Of a stretch of 64,000 nucleotides of DNA, positions 11,246-21,713 are shown in pieces. Position 1 is the first letter of the stretch. Every line of letters starts with the position of its first letter. Below the pieces are notes generated by a model. The model did not search any database. It saw nothing but the letters and a program-made list of their open reading frames with translations, and was not told the DNA's origin. The position numbers and the translations under genes were made by a program. The stretch is from Augochlora pura. Taxonomy: Eukaryota > Arthropoda > Insecta > Hymenoptera > Halictidae. Location: positions 2,156,818 to 2,220,817 of the forward strand of contig NC_135781.1 in NCBI RefSeq assembly GCF_028453695.1, in the 5' to 3' direction.

Positions 11246-11610
11246 TTGGCGTATATGATGTATATGGTACATGGTGCATATGGTGTTTATGGTGTTTATG
11301 GTGTTTATGGTGTTTATGGTGTATATGGTGTTTATGGGGTTTCTGGGATATATGGGGTTTATGGTGTATATGGTGTTTATGGTGTTTATGGTGTTAATGG
11401 TGTTTATGGTGTTTATGGTGTTTATGGTTTTTATGGTGTTTATGGTTTTTATGGTTTTTACGGTTTTTATGGTTTTATGGTTTTTATGGATTTATGGTGT
11501 GTATGGTATTTATGGTGTATATGGTGTATATGGTACATGGTGAACATGGTTTACATGATGTGTATGGTGTATATGGTGTATGTGGTATATGGTATATGGT
11601 ATACAGCATA
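11246..11610 (+). repeat. 9-bp ATGGTGTTT minisatellite
   Basis: About 365 bases of ATGGTG(T/A)(T/A)T units, decaying to ATGGTTTTT and ATGGTGTAT variants downstream. Because the unit is three codons, two plus-strand frames stay open, giving a 121-residue Tyr-Gly-Val repeat and an overlapping Met-Val-Phe repeat. Codons are not biased to either frame. The array starts just after TATTAGGTTGGC (11239-11250), which resembles a mariner end. Confidence 0.9.
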
Positions 11611-11619
11611 ATATGATAT

Positions 11620-12450
11620 ATGTATCCATCATTTGGATGTCGCACATATGGGGCGCACGTACCCACAGGTCGTCGCGCGGACGTCGCATATACGCGGTGC
11701 TCGGAGCGAAAGGGTTAATGAAATTTGCTTCGACGAACGGTTAAAAAAACGTGTGTTCCCTCCGGCTACCGGGCGCCACGCGTCCCGGATCCCGCGGGCT
11801 CTGATTACCACCGCGCGCACGCCGGCGAAACCGGCGATAAATTATTCCCGCGGTTCCCGCGTTTGATTTAAAATTATAGCTCTAGTTTGTTCCGGGATTA
11901 CGGGACGCAACGTATTACTCTTCCGTAACGGCGCGAAGCGCGCGCGCGCGCGCCCGCGCGAGCACGTTGTCCGCCTGCTAAGCCGACCGATTGTTTAAAC
12001 TACACAACGGTGCCGCGTCGATGCGCGGAATCGCCGGCACGTTTCATCCCTTACGGTTTACCTCGTCCCATCCGCCCTCCCCACCCCCTTCTCACTCCAC
12101 CTCACCCTTTTCAATCAACGCGTCTCGCCGCGCACGCACGGCCCTTTAACTGTTTAAAATACGCGGCCATTATCTGCGCGCTCTCGCGACCACGTTCTCG
12201 TTTTTTTTTGTTTGTACTGTTCTCTCGGATTAAAGCGTGTCGCGAGAGAGAGCTACTCGTCTCGCGGGGAATAAAACTCGGCGCGGAACAAGCCGGCGAT
12301 ACCCCCCACCCCTCGAATTCCGATCGCAGAGTTTGGTGGTGCCTCGAGTCGTTGCGCTTTGGATTTATTGGGAAATAATTGGATTTTAGAAAATTAGTGG
12401 TAGACGTGCGTGTTGGTCTTTGGCGATTGTGATAATAAATAACTTCTGAT
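11620..12450. other. GC-rich non-coding block
   Basis: Contains CGAAAGGGTTAA at 11707-11718 and a (CG)n run at 11937-11960. The 122-codon frame at 12010-12378 is Pro/Arg/Ser-rich with no domain. Confidence 0.6.
11937..11960. repeat. (CG)n tract
   Basis: Alternating CG with one CCC interruption, a classical Z-DNA-prone sequence. Similar runs lie at 15972, 20462, 28431, 41875, 49560 and 55666. Confidence 0.9.
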
Positions 12451-12456
12451 TCAGTT

Positions 12457-12616
12457 GAATTTTCGTTCGACTAAAACATTATCCAAATGAATTTTCATTT
12501 CACTAAATCATTATCCAATCAAATCCACATTCTTCCAAATCATTCACCAAACAAATCTCCCTTCGACCAAATAATTCCCCAAACGAGTCCACATTCGCTC
12601 AAACAGCCATTCGAAC
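12457..12616 (+). repeat. 32-bp tandem array, five copies, no indels
   Basis: Units begin at 12457, 12489, 12521, 12553 and 12585, exactly 32 bases apart. The pattern is (G/A)A(A/G)T...TTC(G/A/T)...CCAAA(T/C). Copies differ by many substitutions, yet no unit has gained or lost a base. No open frame benefits from the period. Confidence 0.85.
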
Positions 12617-12619
12617 AAC

Positions 12620-13090
12620 CGTTCAAAGGCACAGCAATAGGTCTTCGGCCACAGTAATCGGCTCCGGCGCTCTCGACCACCCGAGCCATTCCGTGCAGCG
12701 AACTTCGTACGATATTGAAATCTTCCTTTGGATAATTGGCGAAGTTTGGCGACCCTTGAGGGCTCCGCGTGATTCCGGGATCAAGGGCGGCGATCCACGG
12801 GAACGTCGAATGAAACGGAAGAAAGGACGCGCTCGATATGGGCGAGCTTTGAACTGCGGAAGGAGAGCGGCGAAGACGACGACGGCGTTGGGTTTATCGG
12901 CGGAAACGAGTGGAAGTAAGCGCCGCGGATCGAGGTGGCGTCGAAGATAAAGAGACGCTGGAAAAAAGGGGGCGGGGGGGATGTGGACGACGTAGAAGAG
13001 GAGAAACGGAATCGAGTCGAAGGGGAGAGACGACGCGATTTACCCGATCGTCGAGAGCGTCGCGAGCCTCGGTTTTCTATGAAACTATTT
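12620..13090. other. GC-rich non-coding block
   Basis: Two overlapping plus-strand frames of 85 and 86 codons (12693-12950, 12910-13170) are Arg/Lys/Gly-rich. A GTAAGC at 12914 resembles a splice donor, but no partner acceptor or conserved peptide supports an exon. Confidence 0.55.
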
Positions 13091-13100
13091 TCCTCATGAT

Positions 13101-13148
13101 AATTTTCAGCGGCGCCTTAGAGTCGCCACTCGACCGCAAAGGGTTAAT
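13101..13148 (+). repeat. GGCGCC...GCAAAGGGTTAA element, first of a cluster
   Basis: GATAATTTTCAG, then GGCGCCTTAGAGTCGCC (a short imperfect hairpin), then ACTCGACCGCAAAGGGTTAA. It belongs to the short dispersed family seen at about 15 places in the window. A tandem second copy follows at 13163. Confidence 0.8.
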
Positions 13149-13162
13149 AATGTCAACATTAT

Positions 13163-13230
13163 TCAGTTAATTATATAACAATTTTCATTGGCGCTTCAGG
13201 TGCGCCACTCGAGTGCAAAGGGTTGATAGA
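13163..13230 (+). repeat. GGCGC...GCAAAGGGTTGA element, second of a cluster
   Basis: ATATAACAATTTTCATT precedes TGGCGCTTCAGGTGCGCC, then ACTCGAGTGCAAAGGGTTGA. Its upstream AACAATTTTCATT matches the copy at 22636, fixing the family's left part. A truncated third copy (GATTGCAAAGGGTTAA) follows at 13273-13287. Confidence 0.85.
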
Positions 13231-13299
13231 TCATGTTCGAAATTCTCATAACGAGCCTCGATAGGATATTAGATTGCAAAGGGTTAATAAATTGTGCTT

Positions 13300-14280
13300 G
13301 AAATTAACAATAAAGCAGGTATAAAATATTATTCATTAAAATAAGACAACCCGACACGATTTTATAAAGTAATTCTAAATATACCAATAAGGATTAAAAA
13401 TACTCACTAGCAACAAATAAAAAATACATTAAATTATTCTACAACACTACATACAACCCTTATACGTCTGACCCTTAATAATAATGATTTAAAATTATTA
13501 TACCACATCACATTGAGAAAAACAAAATCGCCTGATAAAATAAACAGCTCACACATTCGAACAAATATTTAAAAAAAATGCTGATTGACAATCCACAACC
13601 ATCGATAGCAAAGCAGCCTGGAATGCCAGCGGTGTCTCCCAGTGAAAACATTTCCACGAAGGATAAACTAAATCGAACACAGCGGCGCAGGGCGAATGGC
13701 ACGCGTGGAAGAACGGATGTCCTTCGGGTAAGGGATGAGCGCTCACCTGCAAGCTAAAAGAGAACGAGAGGGCGAGAGGGTGAGAGAGAGAGAGAGAGTG
13801 AGCCTCTCTCCCATAATGTCAGGCGATAAATATTTACCCAGGGCTTAGGTTGAAAGTGCGTCGCGCTGTTGTCGTCGAGCCGAAGTCGCGGCCCCCCGCG
13901 CTAAGAAAACGCCGCCCCAGCTCGCTGTTGTCGGCGCGAAAGGGTGGCGCGCGCCCGCGCGCGCTGTAAAACCCGTGGAAAGTCTAGTTCGACACGACGA
14001 CGGTGGTTGGTGGCGAGGTGTGCCGGGCGGCGGCGCGGCGACGCGGTAATTGTTTTCGTAGCTAATTGTTTAAAAGCTTGGCAAACCCGCGAGGAATTAC
14101 GCGGCGGCAAGGCCGGGGACAATCCCCGAGTCAATATTGAATTATGAATTTATTAGCCCCTCCCCCCACCCCCAACCCCGATACGGGAGGGTCGAGCTTC
14201 TCTTTTCAGCGCGGCGGCGGCGACGCCGGGCGACCCGGCCCGAAGGAGCCGCCGAGGAGCGGAAACACCGGCGAACCCTG
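13300..14280. other. Unique non-coding DNA
   Basis: AT-rich to about 13600, then GC-rich. Includes a short (GA)n run at 13782-13798. The largest frames (77 codons reverse, 67 forward at 13901-14147) overlap antisense and show no domain. Confidence 0.6.
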
Positions 14281-14286
14281 GAAGTA

Positions 14287-14303
14287 AGAGAGAGAGAGAG
14301 AGA
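14287..14303 (+). repeat. (GA)n microsatellite cut by assembly gap
   Basis: GA repeat running directly into the N block, so its true length is unknown. Confidence 0.9.
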
Positions 14304-14403
14304 NNNNNNNNNNNNNNNNNNNNNNNNNNNNNNNNNNNNNNNNNNNNNNNNNNNNNNNNNNNNNNNNNNNNNNNNNNNNNNNNNNNNNNNNNNNNNNNNN
14401 NNN
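14304..14403. other. Assembly gap (100 N)
   Basis: Exactly 100 N, a conventional placeholder for a gap of unknown size. Confidence 0.99.
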
Positions 14404-14407
14404 ACTT

Positions 14408-14690
14408 GACTATAATAATAACAGTTATAATCCAGATTATATGAAGACTAAGTAACTGTTCCAATTTGATTCATCCAAAATGCATAAAGCCAAGATAATT
14501 ATAGCAACTAGTCATCGAGACTATAAATTGACTATTTGACTATAATAATTACATCAATCCAGAGCATACCAAGACTATCTAACTCTATTAATTACAGTCA
14601 TCCAGACCATATATAAACTAGACAATCACACCACCTAATCATCAAGACTATAAACTACTACTCTATAGTACTACTATACTACTACGCCTA
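14408..14690 (+). repeat. Diverged ~128-bp tandem repeat beside gap
   Basis: GACTATAATAAT recurs at 14408 and 14538 (130 bases) and TCATC(G/A)AGACTATAAA at 14512 and 14639 (127 bases), with AATCCAGA between. Two diverged copies are visible; more may be lost in the adjacent gap. Confidence 0.75.
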
Positions 14691-14759
14691 TAACAACTAC
14701 AGTCATCCGCCTTCCCCACAGCAACGTAAAATCCGAACCGTCGAATCGAAAGGCAGTCC

Positions 14760-15100
14760 GTCGAAATTATCTCGCTCGAGCACTCCAGCGAATAGAAAAC
14801 GCGGGCCCGGTTCCGGACAATTAAATCGATTGTTTCCCCGCGGAATTTCATTCCCGGCGGGCCTGCCCGGACTCGGGCAAATTGTTTGTTATTTATTTGT
14901 TCAGCCGTTTGTTTCAATCCCGACACGATCGGTTCTCGCCCGTTACGAGGCCCCGGCAACCCTTGCGCCCTAGCGCATCCCCCGAGCGCGAGCGCGAGAT
15001 TGTTTAGAAGCGATGGAATATTCTTCAATTGCCCTCCCCTCCAACCCTTTCACCCGTGTTCGCGACGCAGGTGTAGCAGCCATGCTGGTTACTACTACCT
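14760..15100. other. GC-rich non-coding DNA
   Basis: Frames of 74 (14886-15110) and 121 codons (14663-15028 reverse) overlap antisense. No domain is visible. Confidence 0.6.
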
Positions 15101-15107
15101 GTCCCCC

Positions 15108-15110
<3 letters not shown>

Positions 15111-15141
<31 letters not shown>

Positions 15142-15172
15142 CCTTTTCCCCCCCGCCCCCCCCCCCCCCCCC
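15111..15172 (+). repeat. Long poly-C tract (30 + 17)
   Basis: C run of 30, then GCCTTTTC and C7, then G and C17. It is the longest C-run cluster in the window; the complement can form G-quadruplexes and this strand i-motifs. Length in the assembly is probably unreliable. Confidence 0.95.
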
Positions 15173-15508
15173 GAAAGCAGTAGAAACTAGCATTGAACGC
15201 AATTCCGAAGGAAGCAACGCGAGAAGTTAACCAAAGGGTTCCCTGTCCACGATTCCCAAGAACCCGCATTTTCCGCGGCTCGCGCGGGGGCGCGTTTAAA
15301 GAACCGTTTCCAATACGCTCGATCCGCCCGAACAATGGATCGTCCGGTTGGAAAAAGTCGCGGAACCGATAAACAAAAAACCGGCGGGCAAGAGGCAGCC
15401 TTTTCCGTCCTGCCGGTTCACCGGGAGGAACTAGACATCAAAGCGGCAACGTAACCCGGACATCATTATTGATCTTGCTCGAGACTCCGTTCCGTAAGAG
15501 GACGTGTA

Positions 15509-15532
15509 CCCCCCCCCCCCCCCCCCCCCCCC
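15509..15532 (+). repeat. Poly-C tract (24)
   Basis: Uninterrupted C24 only 340 bases from the previous poly-C cluster. Confidence 0.95.
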
Positions 15533-15539
15533 GTTATCT

Positions 15540-16135
15540 ATGGGGGTTTATTCATTTTTAACGTGTATGCGTAAAAAGGCTGAATATGTTTCGGTGCAAT
15601 TTCTTTGACAATGCTCGATCGAACGCCGACAAAGAAACGGCGTTTCTACGTACGGTAAAGGGGTGGGGGGTGGAAGGGAGAGGGTGGCGACGGAAGACCG
15701 ACCCCCTCCCATAAGCAAGACGGCGGAAACGGAATGTCAGGTCATTCCTCCACGGTATCAGAAGGATGTTAGTCACAAAGCCGGCCCGGGTGCCGGCCCC
15801 GTCTTCCAGCGAACCGTCGGAAAGGTACTTCTTGGATCGATGTGCTCTAAATGACACGATTCCCTGCCCGAGATAAGAGTGGTCCACTTTGAGTGCCTCG
15901 TCCGTCGCGAGAGGGAACCTCGCCAAACAGCGTGGGGCGCGCCGAAAGGCCGCGGGACCACGGTGTTTGAAACGCGCGCGCGCGCGCGCGATAAGCTTTC
16001 GCCTTGGCTGCTACCAGCCGGAAATTGGACTACGGAACAACGAGTCTCGCCGTCTCGTCGATCCGAGATACTGTATGAAGGCGGCTGACGGCTGTGTTTC
16101 TCGTCGCGCCAGCGGATAACGTTGATGACGTTAGG
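15540..16135. other. GC-rich non-coding block with (CG)n run
   Basis: Contains a CG run at 15972-15990. The 122-codon reverse frame at 15558-15926 and the smaller forward frames are mutually overlapping and featureless. Confidence 0.6.
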
Positions 16136-16144
16136 GAAGAATTA

Positions 16145-16435
16145 AGGAGGTGGTGTGATGTATCGTGAAGTATGCATCATGTGATGTATCATGATATATT
16201 GTAATCATGATATGATGAATCATGATGGAATCATCATATGATGTATCATGATATATTATAATCATTATATAATCATTATATAATGTATCATGATGGAATC
16301 ATTATATGATGTATCATGATGGAAAAATCATATGATGTATCAGGATATATTATAATCATTATATGATGTATCATGATGAAATCATCATATGATGTATCAC
16401 GATATAATCATCATATGATGTATCATATGTCGTAA
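16145..16435 (+). repeat. ATCATGAT/TGATGTATCA tandem array
   Basis: TGATGTATCATGAT alternates with ATATTATAATCAT and GGAATCATCATA blocks, about 290 bases. The words are largely self-complementary (ATCATGAT is a perfect palindrome), so either strand can fold into many small hairpins. Confidence 0.9.
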
Positions 16436-16439
16436 AATA

Positions 16440-17280
16440 GGTTAGACTTTAGGTGGGCTCGAGATATTTTATTTTATTTTATTTAATATTGGGCATGGTT
16501 TAGCGAGATTAATTGTTGGCGTTGTTGTTTGGAATTATTTATTGGTGGTTGTCTCTGGGTATTGTTGCACTCTGGGGGGATGTTAGTTGAAATAGATGGC
16601 TGGGATAAATAATAAATTGTTTGTTATTCGTGTAGAATATATTGTTTGTTTTCATTTTTTCATTTAAGGGTTTGTGTGACTTTCAGGTCACGTGTTAATA
16701 TTTTATTAATGATCTTAGTTTTTAGATTAGTTTACTATACCAGTCAATCATTATAAACAAGGATGATTATGGTGATAATTCTTGTCCTCCCTTATATTTT
16801 CGAAAAATGTATTAAAAAACCTTGAAACATAGATTGTACATAAATAATAATTATATGAATTATTGCAGCTCTTATTAAGATAATATATACAAAAATTATT
16901 AACTACTATAGTTGTAATTTTTGGACGAAAAAATCTATCGAACTATATATTAATAAAATATGAATTAAAGTTAACATTAATTCCTGAAATCAGAATTAAT
17001 TAGTAAAAATACATATAAATCAAAATTAATATTAAATTTAAGCAAAGAAGCACTATCTTATATGTACTATTTTCTACGAAATTAATCAATTACCATATAC
17101 ATGTCGCCAACGATACAGACCACCCTGAATAGCTAATAACATTTACCCTCTCGCAGTAATACACTCCAGCTTGAAGTTTCCCCGTCGTTTGACAACTCGC
17201 GGACGAATCTCCTTAAACATGCTACCTAGTTTGAATGCTTTGGAATCAAGAGACCCGGCCGTGTTTCTTGGCGGACGTTG
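16440..17280. other. AT-rich unique DNA
   Basis: No frame over 66 codons, and no repeat unit or transposon end recognised across 16440-17140. Confidence 0.6.
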
Positions 17281-17285
17281 TACCG

Positions 17286-17308
17286 CTCTCTCTCTCTCTC
17301 TCTCTCTC
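17286..17308 (+). repeat. (CT)n microsatellite
   Basis: Pure CT, 23 bases. The flanks contain GGCGGA and TCCGCC, so the tract sits inside a small inverted repeat. Confidence 0.95.
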
Positions 17309-17319
17309 CGCCAAGCATT

Positions 17320-17600
17320 CCTTGGGTGACCCTCTAAGGGCATCCGGAGGTCCCCCGGTCCTGATCCTCGAAGGACACAAGAGGACCCACCGGAATGGCT
17401 CTACACTCCGGCTGCTCGAGAAATTCCGTCTCATAGAGGGGCTACTAGATCCTTCAAGGACCCGTAAGGGCTTCCGCGTTTGTATATGTATAGCGCTCGA
17501 AGGACCCGCGAGAGGGTTTCCATAGTGGTTCTTTGAAAAATATTCCCGTGGAACGAGCTCGAACACCGTGCCGACTCCATTGAACGTTTCGGACCCCGTC
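17320..17600 (+). repeat. Degenerate AGGACCC/AAGGGC repeats
   Basis: AAGGACCC, AGGACCC and TAAGGGC words recur irregularly (for example near 17365, 17455, 17470 and 17500). This creates overlapping open frames of 96-106 codons on both strands. I read it as decayed low-complexity DNA rather than coding sequence. Confidence 0.45.
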
Positions 17601-17754
17601 GCATGGTGTTGCCAACAATACCTTTATGTAGATTCGACTCCCTAATCAATGAGAGTGCACCTGCACATCAGTTTTGTCAGAGAACTGGACTACACTATAC
17701 CAATTTCTTTGGTATTAACCATGGAATTTTTTATAGGCACTCCACAATTATTTT

Positions 17755-18200
17755 GTTGCTCCTACAATTTTTATTAAATATTCTATGACCTTCTCATGGT
17801 GTCCGTAATTTTTTCGTGACCTCTAACTGTCTAATAAGCTCCACCTTTCTTTCAAAAATCCTACAATTTTCGTTCAAATTATACAATTTTTTTCAACCCC
17901 TCCATAACTATATCGCCACTCCTACAATTTTTATTATAAATTCCACTAGCCTCTCACATCGACTCCAATTTTTTCACAAATCCTAAAATATTCCTCTAGC
18001 TCTTACAATTATTTCAACATTAATATCACCTTTTAATAAAATCGTCCTCTTTTAAAGTTTACAATATTTAAAAATTTATAAATTTGTTTACAGAGATTTT
18101 ATAATTATTTCACTCATTCTACAACTCCTATTATACATTCTATTACCCTCCTATAGCGTCTATAATTTTTTCTATGGTCCTTAAAAATTTCTACAAGCCT
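17755..18200 (+). repeat. Degenerate ~160-195-bp CTACAATTTTT repeat
   Basis: A block CTACAA(T/C)...TATTA...TTC(T/C)A(T/C)...CC(T/C)TC...CAATTTTTTC recurs at about 17761, 17921 and 18118. Copies are strongly diverged, and shorter TACAATTTT words occur between them. Confidence 0.6.
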
Positions 18201-18441
18201 CACAACCCTTTCAAGGATTTCACAGCTTTTTAACAACTATTTAATTTATCATATAATACTTCCTAAAGATTATGACGTTTTCTGACTGTAACATCCGGCG
18301 CGCCCTAAAAATTCTACAGAAACCAGGAACACCGTCCCCGATCCGCTAATCAAACGCGAGAACGTCCTCCGGCCGCTTAACGAGCTGGAAATCACTAATT
18401 CTTCTTGCGGCCGTCGCCGTCCGTGCATTATGAAATATACG

Positions 18442-18473
18442 CCCCCCCCCCCCCCCCCCCCCCCCCCGGGGGG
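18442..18473 (+). repeat. Poly-C (26) joined to G6
   Basis: C26 immediately followed by GGGGGG, so its 3' end is a CCCCCCGGGGGG palindrome able to fold back. Such a junction is difficult for sequencing and assembly. Confidence 0.95.
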
Positions 18474-18479
18474 CCGGCG

Positions 18480-19010
18480 CAAAAAACAGTTCCATTTAGC
18501 AGGAAATTCTCTCCGCCGAAAAGATTGTTGAATATTTCATCGGGCGTTCCCGATCTTTGTACCTATCCCCCTTTCACCGGGACGGTAGTTGATTTTTCTT
18601 TTATGGAGCCGAATCAAAGCTGGCTGGGACTTTACGTCGGGCCCCCGGCGCCCCGTAAAAATGAATCGATTGAATTTCAAATCGGCCGGCCGCTGCTACG
18701 GCATGTCTCGCTCGTTTGATCTGATATGAGAAAATATCGGGGCGGGTTACTCGGCGATGGAGATCATCGCGTAATAATTGTAACGGTCTCCCGGGCGAGG
18801 CGACGGAGAAATTCGCGGTGACCGATTAAAAGACGAATTAAAAGGCGAATTTCTGATAACTTTTTAAGGCAAGCGATTTTTAGAAGGAATAAATGCTTAA
18901 TGTATACAGAATATATTGTTGCGAAAGATAAAAATTTATTTGTCAATAATTTGCTGGTTCATAAGGAATAAATAAATAAATTGATTTGATAAATCTAATA
19001 CAGTGTGGTT
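18480..19010. other. Unique non-coding DNA
   Basis: GC-rich to 18800, then AT-rich. The 104-codon frame at 18405-18719 is partly poly-Pro from the C run and shows no domain. Confidence 0.55.
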
Positions 19011-19014
19011 ATGT

Positions 19015-19275
19015 CTTAATATCGTTTACTGGCTTCTGTAATTTTTCTTGAGTTTTAAAAATATTTTCTAGGGATCCAACAATTTTTTTTATAAATCCTA
19101 GAGCCTTTCTGCACCTTTACAATTTTTCTGAATGCTCTTAGCGTTCATATTGTCAGAGCCACAATTTTTTCCATGAACCATGCACAGTCCAATCAGACTA
19201 TCTCAACATCGTTCCCTTGCTTCTGTAATTTTTGACAACATTTCCCAAGGCTCTAACAATTTTCTCACAGATCTT
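19015..19275 (+). repeat. Two diverged ~187-bp tandem copies
   Basis: A(A/T)TATCGTT or AACATCGTT, then GCTTCTGTAATTTTT and, about 45 bases later, AACAATTTT and CTTAGAGCC or CCTAGAGCC. This composite occurs at 19019 and 19208. It resembles in style the repeats at 17755-18200 and may be the same decayed array. Confidence 0.6.
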
Positions 19276-19299
19276 AGAGCCGCATAAATAATAAAAATC

Positions 19300-20030
19300 A
19301 ACCGGGTTAGATCCTCCAGATATCGGCCGGCGTTCGACATCCCCTATATCGCTGTCCTCGCTTGGATCCGGCGCGGAGGAAAGTCGCAGGAGGGAAAGAC
19401 AGTTTCCTCCGCGCGAGGCGAACGTTCCCTCGGCTAATGCGGCAATGAATTCGTATTTGTCCAGGGCGCCGGTGTTCCCCGACTCTGAAACGAGGAAAGA
19501 AAAAAAGGAAAGCCCCGGTTAAAGCAGTCGGGGAAATTCGCGCGCAAACGAGGCGTGTGCCCCCCACCCTCCCCCCGGACTCGCTTAATTTTCTCTCCGG
19601 TCCCGCGCGCGAAAATTCTTTTCGCAATACTTTTATTCTGTTTAAAAGGTGTCCGTCTTTCTCAAACCAATCGAAGACTTTTAAACATTTCCCCTAATTA
19701 AATATCAACGAAGAGCTTAATAAAAAAATTTTTTAAAATTGCATAGCGAATTGTACATATCTAATTAACAAATTCAGACAGGTACAACAATTATTAAAAC
19801 CTTCATTCCTCTCCCAAAAAGGTATCCACATCGCAGCAGTGTCTAATTCACTTTCCTCAAACAGCGACACGAATTTCCATGGAATCCCATGAATGGCTTA
19901 CGAGATGCATGATTTATGCATGACCGGGGATTAAACTAAAGACAGTCATAGCACATAGCACCATGCGCCGTCTCTATAATCGTTTCATAATCGAAGTAAA
20001 CGTTCGCGAAATCGATCTCGACTCTACAAT
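19300..20030. other. Unique non-coding DNA
   Basis: GC-rich to 19620, AT-rich after. A single 106-codon reverse frame (19307-19627) is Arg/Ser-rich without domain. Confidence 0.6.
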
Positions 20031-20035
20031 TTTAT

Positions 20036-20152
20036 TAACAATTGACAAATCTTGACAATCTTATCAATAATTGACAAATCTTGACAATTTTGACGATCTT
20101 ATCAACAATTGACAAATCTTGACAATCTTATCAACAATTAACAAATCGTGAC
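20036..20152 (+). repeat. 29-bp tandem array, four copies
   Basis: ATTGACAAATCTTGAC occurs at 20041, 20070 and 20108, and ATTAACAAATCGTGAC at 20137. Spacings are 29, 38 and 29; the 38 results from a 9-base local expansion. Confidence 0.9.
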
Positions 20153-20159
20153 TATTTGT

Positions 20160-20720
20160 TAAATAATTTCACTTGTAACCAGAGTCGGACAAATTAATTT
20201 CTCCATTGTCCAACAACGATCCGCTCCGCCTCGGGGACTCCCACTAAAATTTATATCGAAATAATGGCACGAATAAATTGCGCACTTAATTGTAATCCTA
20301 AAGCCCTCAGCCCCGAGGGCGCCGCGCGCGACCTACGCGTGATACATTTTTAATACCGCGGCACATTAATCTCGCATTAGTCCGTCGCCCACGACAAAAA
20401 AAAAAAAAGAAAATAAAAAACACGCGGCGGCGAGCTCGTTCCTTAGATCCGCAATTACGCTCGCGCGCGCGCGCGCGCGCGCGATGTTCCATGGGGGTCC
20501 ATTGATTCGTCTCGCCCTCGTCGCCCACAGGTTCAACGAAAAAAAACCCGGGGCACCCGATTTTTTCCTACGCGTCTGACATTCCGCCAGGAATGAAATG
20601 GAAACGCACCCTCGCGCCCCCTCGACCCACCCTCAACCCCCCGAACTCTCGGTTTTTGTGCCACGGCATCGAGGATTTATTATCTTCTGAAAAATACGCA
20701 ACGCCCGCGACGCAGCTACC
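20160..20720. other. Non-coding DNA with (CG)n run
   Basis: Contains an A-rich run at 20393-20409 and a CG run at 20462-20483. Small antisense-overlapping frames only. Confidence 0.6.
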
Positions 20721-20721
20721 A

Positions 20722-20738
20722 CCCCCCCCCCCCCCCCC
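20722..20738 (+). repeat. Poly-C tract (17)
   Basis: Uninterrupted C17 in GC-rich DNA. The poly-Pro/poly-Gly in the frames crossing it is not evidence of coding. Confidence 0.95.
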
Positions 20739-20935
20739 TTCCCTCGCCCTCTCCGTGAAATATTCCAGCGGCAAAAAGCCCTTCGGATAAATCAGCGTAT
20801 CCCTAAACCTTCGAATAAATACGGGAATCTCGGCATCGGCGATTATAATAATTCTCGCGGCGTTGAATTTCTATGGGGGTGCTTTCGATCGGGTCGCCAT
20901 TTGTTTTACATATATTATATTCATCTCATTTAATA

Positions 20936-21038
20936 TTATTATTATCTCTATTGTCATTATTATTATTATTATTACTATTATTAGTACTATAATTATTATT
21001 ATTATTATTATTATTAGTATTAGTATTATTATCACAGG
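20936..21038 (+). repeat. (ATT)n microsatellite
   Basis: About 100 bases of ATT/TATTA triplets, giving an Ile-rich short frame. Confidence 0.9.
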
Positions 21039-21059
21039 TTATATTAGTATAGTATAATC

Positions 21060-21660
21060 GGTCAATAAAACTAAATAACGAAGAAGAAGAATCAATAATG
21101 AAATCAATAATTCAATAATTTTGAATTAATTATCCCCCTGTAAAGGGTTAATTGAAAGAAAACGGTTCTAATTTTCACTGAGATCGTCTCGATAGTTTTG
21201 CGATCAAAAATTTCAAGGTTATGTTATACGATTATGGCTCCATAATTGATCAAAATCAAGAAATAAAAGTAAATAAACAAGAACAGGAAATTCTAATCGA
21301 TACAATCATAAAAGAAAGGGTTAATCGAAACGAAGCTATCCTAATTTTCGCCAAAATCGTGTCAAAAGTTTCGCGATCAAAAATTGTCCGTCAACGCGAA
21401 TTTCGCACGACTTTAACGACGATCCCGTTGACAGATACGACGACGACGACGACGAACCCACGCCGCGGTGGTAAAACGTCGAAAAAAGCCGGGCGGTATA
21501 TCTGTCAATAGGTTATGATAATTGGGCAGAAGGGTGGAGGGGGGGTTAGGGCTCTTGATCGGAGGGGTGGTTTCTTCACGCGGATCCTCACGTTGGAGGG
21601 CATCGGCGAATCAATCAGTCTCGAACGGATCAGATAGGAAGATTGAATGGACGGGTTCTC
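21060..21660. other. Non-coding DNA with two AAAGGGTTAA motifs
   Basis: TAAAGGGTTAATTGAAAG (21141) and AGAAAGGGTTAATCGAAA (21313) are each followed by a CTAATTTTC...TCG...GTTTTGCGATCAAAAATT-like block, so a ~170-bp segment is duplicated (21141-21215 and 21313-21390). The 96-codon frame at 21221-21511 spans one copy and has no domain. Confidence 0.6.
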
Positions 21661-21665
21661 TCTCA

Positions 21666-21668
<3 letters not shown>

Positions 21669-21709
<41 letters not shown>

Positions 21710-21710
21710 G
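21669..21710 (+). repeat. (GA)n microsatellite
   Basis: About 34 bases of pure GA, then GGGAGAGG. Confidence 0.95.
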
Positions 21711-21713
21711 GGT

